From: Trueperaceae bacterium | GTDB lineage: Bacteria > Deinococcota > Deinococci > Deinococcales > Trueperaceae | DNA length: 5,642 bases | Assembly (NCBI GenBank): GCA_007130355.1 | Contig: SLSQ01000044.1 | Location: 1-5,642, forward strand | Direction: 5' to 3' | Part shown: positions 4,906 to 5,642 of the stretch, one piece after another | Numbering within the stretch: the first letter of the stretch is position 1 | Layout of the letters: each line of letters opens with the position of its first letter | Program-made: the position numbers and the translations under genes | The notes under the pieces: model-generated | Seen by the model: the letters and a program-made list of their open reading frames with translations, nothing else | The model's database searches: none | What the model was told of the DNA's origin: nothing

Positions 4906-5358
4906 TCACGACGGGACCGCCTCCCCCTCCAACGCGTCCGCCAGTTCGCCCGCCCGCCGGCACACGTGCGGCACGTAGCCGCCCTGGATCGCCGACGCCA
5001 ACGCTCCGTCGAAGAAGCGGTCCTGTCGGACGAGCGTGGTGAGGATCCGGACCAGCTCCTCCTCGTTCGCGTCGTCGAGACCGTCGAGCGACCCGAGAAG
5101 TTTCGAGCCTCGCGGTGTGGAGCTCCAGGCGATCCAGTTGAACGGTCGTAGCCAACCGTCCTCGCGCAACGAGCGCAGCAACTCCATACCGACCGGCCGG
5201 GCGTCCCACCACGGCATCTGCACCATCTCGCCGTCTTCGTAGCTCGCCGGGACGTTCTCGAACGCCGGATCGTCCGGGTCGGACAGGCGCGCTTCGAACG
5301 CGGCGAGGCGGTGGAGGCGGGCGATGCGGGCTGCGAGCGTGGTGCCGGGGTCGGACAT
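4906..5358 (-). CDS. DUF6508-like small protein
   Basis: 150 residues, soluble, with no signal peptide or membrane segment. The ATG at 5358 is fixed by AAGGAG with a 7-nt gap; an upstream ATG at 5400 lacks such a site. The pattern recalls DUF6508: an N-terminal helix (8-25), QMPWWDARPVGMELLRSL (47-64), the core LRPFNWIAW (70-78) then RGSKLL, and a C-terminal block ELVRILTTLVRQDRFFDGALASAIQGGYV (101-129), where family members have a 'L-T-x-R-x-D-R-F-x(2)-G-x-L-A' type motif ending in an arginine-rich helix. The family has no established function. It appears mostly as a small single-domain protein. No nuclease or binding motif can be named. The gene is convergent with the peptidase gene and has no shared operon in view. 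The family call is from memory of the motif. Confidence 0.75.
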   Translation of the reverse strand: MSDPGTTLAARIARLHRLAAFEARLSDPDDPAFENVPASYEDGEMVQMPWWDARPVGMELLRSLREDGWLRPFNWIAWSSTPRGSKLLGSLDGLDDANEEELVRILTTLVRQDRFFDGALASAIQGGYVPHVCRRAGELADALEGEAVPS

Positions 5359-5583
5359 GGTGGAACTCCTTGCGGTTGGCTGGGACGGCGTCGGAGTCAC
5401 GGGACTGCGGTCGTGCGATTACGTCGTCGAAGGCGTTTCGGAGCGGAACGATCCCATTGTCGCGCGCCCGTGCGACAGCGACCGTCGCGTCCAGCGGTCG
5501 TGGCCACCACCGTCGACGTGTTCGCCCGCCACATCGCGACCCCCGTCGCAGCGCCCCGCCCGAACCCGTGCGAACGTACGCCC

Positions 5584-5642
5584 ATGCGATGGACTCAACG
5601 CCTGATCGGACTCGGACGCCGCCCCCTGGCCGAACGGGACGC
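5584..5642 (+). CDS. Possible start of a gene running off the window end
   Basis: ATG at 5584 opens a frame with no stop to the window end (19 full codons: MRWTQRLIGLGRRPLAERD). Residue composition and GC-rich third positions are plausible for a real N-terminus. No Shine-Dalgarno or TANNNT box precedes it, and the piece is too short to recognise. It would be divergent from the DUF6508-like gene, with 225 bp between. It may be chance. Confidence 0.33.
   Translation, partial: MRWTQRLIGLGRRPLAERD

Noticed and set aside
5359..5583. Small open frames on both strands beyond the DUF6508-like gene, such as minus-strand 5397-5585
   Set aside because: No ribosome binding site and Arg/Thr-rich composition; treated as non-coding upstream sequence. 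Short inverted repeats here (for example CGACCG/CGGTCG near 5479-5500) are at the level expected by chance.

Overview
This is a high-GC bacterial window, roughly two-thirds G+C by eye, with strong GC bias at third codon positions. Only real coding frames are listed. Shine-Dalgarno sites of the AAGGAG or GGAGGTG type precede most genes. A TANNNT box sits 6 nt before the ATG of an AbrB-like gene, as in the leaderless promoters known from Deinococcota. Together with the gene content this suggests a Deinococcota (Truepera-like) genome, but that is a weak inference and other high-GC phyla are not excluded.

Layout. (1) Bases 1-1293, minus strand: the N-terminal 431 residues of an AddB-like helicase/PD-(D/E)XK nuclease protein, cut by the window start. 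(2) Bases 1558-2248, plus strand, divergent from it: a two-gene toxin-antitoxin module. A SpoVT/AbrB-fold antitoxin is followed after 10 bp by a PIN-domain RNase toxin. A 7-bp inverted repeat lies just upstream of the first start codon, and a 12-bp hairpin (2284-2312) closes the module against the convergent genes. (3) Bases 2331-3575, minus strand: two tandem paralogues, each with a signal peptide followed by a small NTF2/SnoaL-like domain. Each has its own promoter, and the two promoter-leader regions are clearly copies of one another. (4) Bases 3897-4880, plus strand, divergent: a cytosolic M28-family zinc aminopeptidase-like protein with all metal ligands present. (5) Bases 4906-5358, minus strand, convergent: a small protein that looks like a DUF6508 member. 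(6) From 5584, plus strand: a possible start of another gene, running off the window.

The genes do not form one pathway. The coherent units are the toxin-antitoxin pair and the pair of secreted NTF2-like paralogues. The most interesting non-coding content is the duplicated promoter/leader of the NTF2-like genes. It shares an ACTCGGTGCAT element just after the -10 box, and one copy has three TGCAT units at exact 10-bp spacing. Other notable signals are a perfect 8-bp inverted repeat centred on a TANNNT hexamer upstream of the peptidase gene, and a structured spacer at 3018-3112. No RNA gene, insertion sequence or CRISPR array was seen.
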